Shown here one piece after another: positions 25,679-26,680 of a stretch of 26,680 bases of DNA. Under the pieces are notes generated by a model. The model had not been told where the DNA came from. It saw only the letters and a list, made by a program, of their open reading frames with translations, and searched no databases. The position numbers and the translations under genes were made by a program. Source of the DNA: Bacteroidales bacterium. Lineage in GTDB: Bacteria > Bacteroidota > Bacteroidia > Bacteroidales > Paludibacteraceae. Every line of letters starts with the position of its first letter. The stretch's first letter is position 1. The stretch covers positions 1 to 26,680 of the forward strand of contig CAAGHA010000150.1 of the NCBI GenBank assembly GCA_900769555.1. The letters are read 5' to 3'.

Positions 25679-25718
25679 AAAATTTGATGTTATTTTGTCA
25701 AATTTTACCCTATATTTG
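25679..25718 (+). promoter_or_regulatory. Promoter with palindromic operator-like site for the Lrp/AsnC gene
   Basis: AAAATTTGA (25679-25687) and its exact inverse TCAAATTTT (25698-25706) are 10 bp apart and cover the -33 region. The -7 box TATATTTG is at 25711-25718, giving a start near 25725 and a short leader. A further copy of AAATTTGAT lies at 25639-25647. No TTTG lies at the ideal spacing from the -7 box. The arrangement suggests autoregulation by the adjacent Lrp-type protein. Confidence 0.5.
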
Positions 25719-25735
25719 TAACAAAAAGAAAAGCA

Positions 25736-26194
25736 ATGGAAAAAGTAGATGATTTAGACAGAGATATATTAAATATCATAACAAAGAACGCACGTATCCC
25801 TTTTAAGGATGTAGCAGAAGAGTGCGGAGTCTCCAGAGCAGCTATTCATCAACGCGTGCAACGCCTATTTGATATGGGGGTGATAATAGGTTCCGGATAC
25901 CACGTAAATCCTAAGATTTTAGGGTATCAAACGTGTACCTATATTGGAGTTAAATTAGAGAAAGGCTCTATGTATTCTGATGTGGTACTTGAATTTGAGA
26001 AAATACCTGAAATTGTTGAGTGCCACTTTACCACAGGACCCTACACAATGATGGTGAAACTCTATGCAAAGGATAACGAACATTTGATGCAGTTGTTAAA
26101 TGGTAAAATTCAAAGTATTAAAGGAGTTTCCGCCACAGAGACCTTAATCTGCTTGGAGCAAGGTATCAAGAGAGAGTTACCGATTTCAATTTAA
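25736..26194 (+). CDS. Lrp/AsnC family transcriptional regulator
   Basis: 152 residues, standard length. An N-terminal winged helix-turn-helix (about 5-50: DRDILNIITKNARIPFKDVA, recognition helix VSRAAIHQRVQRL) is joined by IIGSGYHVNPKILGY to a C-terminal RAM domain (about 65-140) that binds amino-acid ligands and drives dimer/octamer assembly. The glycine-rich effector-loop area (FTTGPYTMMVKLYAKD) is present. These proteins usually regulate amino-acid metabolism and their own promoter. The palindromic AAAATTTGA site just upstream fits autoregulation. The ligand cannot be inferred. It stands alone, with dispersed repeat copy C directly after its stop. Confidence 0.95.
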   Translation: MEKVDDLDRDILNIITKNARIPFKDVAEECGVSRAAIHQRVQRLFDMGVIIGSGYHVNPKILGYQTCTYIGVKLEKGSMYSDVVLEFEKIPEIVECHFTTGPYTMMVKLYAKDNEHLMQLLNGKIQSIKGVSATETLICLEQGIKRELPISI

Positions 26195-26297
26195 GACAAC
26201 TTCTATAAATTACAATCTTTGTTTCTAAATGTGATAAATTCTATTTCGGATGCTCTTCTAAATCTTCTCGACCTAATTTATAGAACTTACCTTAAGA
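26195..26297 (+). repeat. Dispersed inverted-repeat element, copy C
   Basis: About 103 bp starting at the base after the lrp stop codon. The left end is CAACTTCTATAAATTA and the right end TAATTTATAGAACTTACC; the inner 15 bp of each end are inverse with one mismatch. The interior (GTGATAAATTCTATTTCGG, then ATGCTCTTCTAAATC) aligns with copies A and B read on the minus strand. The whole could fold into one long stem in the lrp 3' UTR. Confidence 0.75.
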
Positions 26298-26368
26298 AGA
26301 GAATAGGAGTATGGAATTGGCAGGGGTGATGTTTCTTCTCCTCTGTTTTTTTTTGAGTTAGACATGGA

Positions 26369-26436
26369 GTTTCAGGTTTCAGGTTTCAAGTTTCAGGATG
26401 TGTGCCACTTGAATCTTGAATCCTGAATCCTGAAAC
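26369..26436. repeat. Heptad tandem repeats arranged as an inverted repeat
   Basis: Left arm 26369-26397 is a G followed by TTTCAGG, TTTCAGG, TTTCAAG, TTTCAGG. Right arm 26408-26436 is CTTGAAT, CTTGAAT, CCTGAAT, CCTGAAA, C. The arms are 29 nt each with a 10 nt loop: 25 Watson-Crick pairs, one G-U and three T-T mismatches, one at each heptad boundary. No U-tract follows, so it is not a standard terminator. Similar TTCAGG/TTCAAG heptads are, as I recall, scattered in other Bacteroidota genomes. Confidence 0.85.
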
Positions 26437-26479
26437 TAAGAAAAACATTGCACACTTTTATGAATTTTGTTTAAAAACA

Positions 26480-26511
26480 GTTGTCTGCTCCGATTTTATT
26501 GTTTACTTTTG
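26480..26511 (+). promoter_or_regulatory. Promoter of the terminal lipoprotein gene
   Basis: GTTG (26480-26483), 20 bp, TACTTTTG (26504-26511): a full -7 match with a near match at -33. The predicted start is near 26518, 22 nt before the ATG at 26540. It lies in the 345 bp gap 26195-26539, which otherwise holds repeat copy C and the heptad inverted repeat. Confidence 0.55.
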
Positions 26512-26539
26512 TGAAAATTATTAACACAACTATAAAAAA

Positions 26540-26680
26540 ATGAAACAAAAATTGTTTTGGGCAATGCTTCCGTTTATGGCATTGTCGTTCGTCTCTTGCG
26601 AGGACGAAGAACCGGATGTAGGATTTGACCAAACGAGCCAAGCACAAGAATTTCAAACGGGAGAGATTCGGTTGGGAGAG
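26540..26680 (+). CDS. Lipoprotein with acidic post-cysteine signal, N-terminal fragment
   Basis: The first 47 codons, open to the right edge. MKQKLFWAMLPFMALSFVSC is a lipoprotein signal peptide with the lipidated cysteine at residue 20. The following residues EDEEPD are strongly acidic, resembling the lipoprotein export signals that send Bacteroidota lipoproteins to the cell surface. Beyond that (VGFDQTSQAQEFQTGEIRLGE) there is too little to assign a family. It has its own promoter and, with an ATG at a sensible leader distance, is very likely a real gene. Confidence 0.8.
   Translation, partial: MKQKLFWAMLPFMALSFVSCEDEEPDVGFDQTSQAQEFQTGEIRLGE

Noticed and set aside
26294..26354. Possible terminator with a T9 run at 26346-26354.
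   Set aside because: The purine-rich and pyrimidine-rich stretches before it do not pair into a convincing stem.

Overview
The window reads as AT-rich chromosomal DNA of a Bacteroidota bacterium, most likely a member of the Bacteroidales. Three things support this. First, it carries a full-length SprA/Sov gene, the outer-membrane translocon of the type IX secretion system (T9SS), directly behind ruvA. Second, two secreted proteases end in T9SS C-terminal sorting domains. Third, promoters repeatedly match the Bacteroidota consensus (TTTG, about 20 bp, TAnnTTTG), and good Shine-Dalgarno sites are rare. No rRNA, tRNA, CRISPR array or intact insertion sequence was recognised.

Layout. Positions 1-4235, leftward: an SLBB polysaccharide-export protein, a Wzz-type chain-length protein and the N-terminal part of CoaBC form one operon behind a clean promoter. 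Positions 4485-12838, rightward: ruvA and sprA share a promoter, and sprA appears to start with TTG. Positions 13155-15626: a C10 (streptopain-like) cysteine protease with three similar beta repeats and a T9SS sorting domain. Positions 15924-19721: a NUDIX hydrolase (leftward), a small holin-like membrane protein (rightward), and thrC-hisH-hisF (leftward). Positions 19722-22287 look like an accessory or defence-island remnant. They hold an 83-codon dndC fragment, a DUF4062-HATPase-winged-helix protein whose linker contains a 10-11 bp tandem repeat, and an orphan 101-residue protein. Positions 22288-26194: a CYTH-family protein and, divergently, a lysyl-endopeptidase-like S1 protease with a T9SS domain that overlaps a 5-formyltetrahydrofolate cyclo-ligase gene by ATGA; then an Lrp/AsnC regulator behind a palindromic operator-like site. 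The window ends in the first 47 codons of a lipoprotein with an acidic surface-export-like signal.

How the parts fit. SprA is the pore through which the two CTD-bearing proteases would leave the cell. Wza-like plus Wzz-like proteins would export surface polysaccharide. HisH and HisF form imidazole-glycerol-phosphate synthase.

The signals that gene calls do not explain are: a dispersed family of about 90-105 bp imperfect inverted-repeat elements in intergenic gaps; a heptad-based inverted repeat near the right end; the frame-shifting tandem repeat inside the DUF4062 gene; the deletion scar at dndC; and a sharp GC step inside coaBC at the left edge. Nothing here can be called a new system with confidence. 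The DUF4062-HATPase gene with its repeat, next to a broken DNA-phosphorothioation gene, is the best candidate for follow-up.
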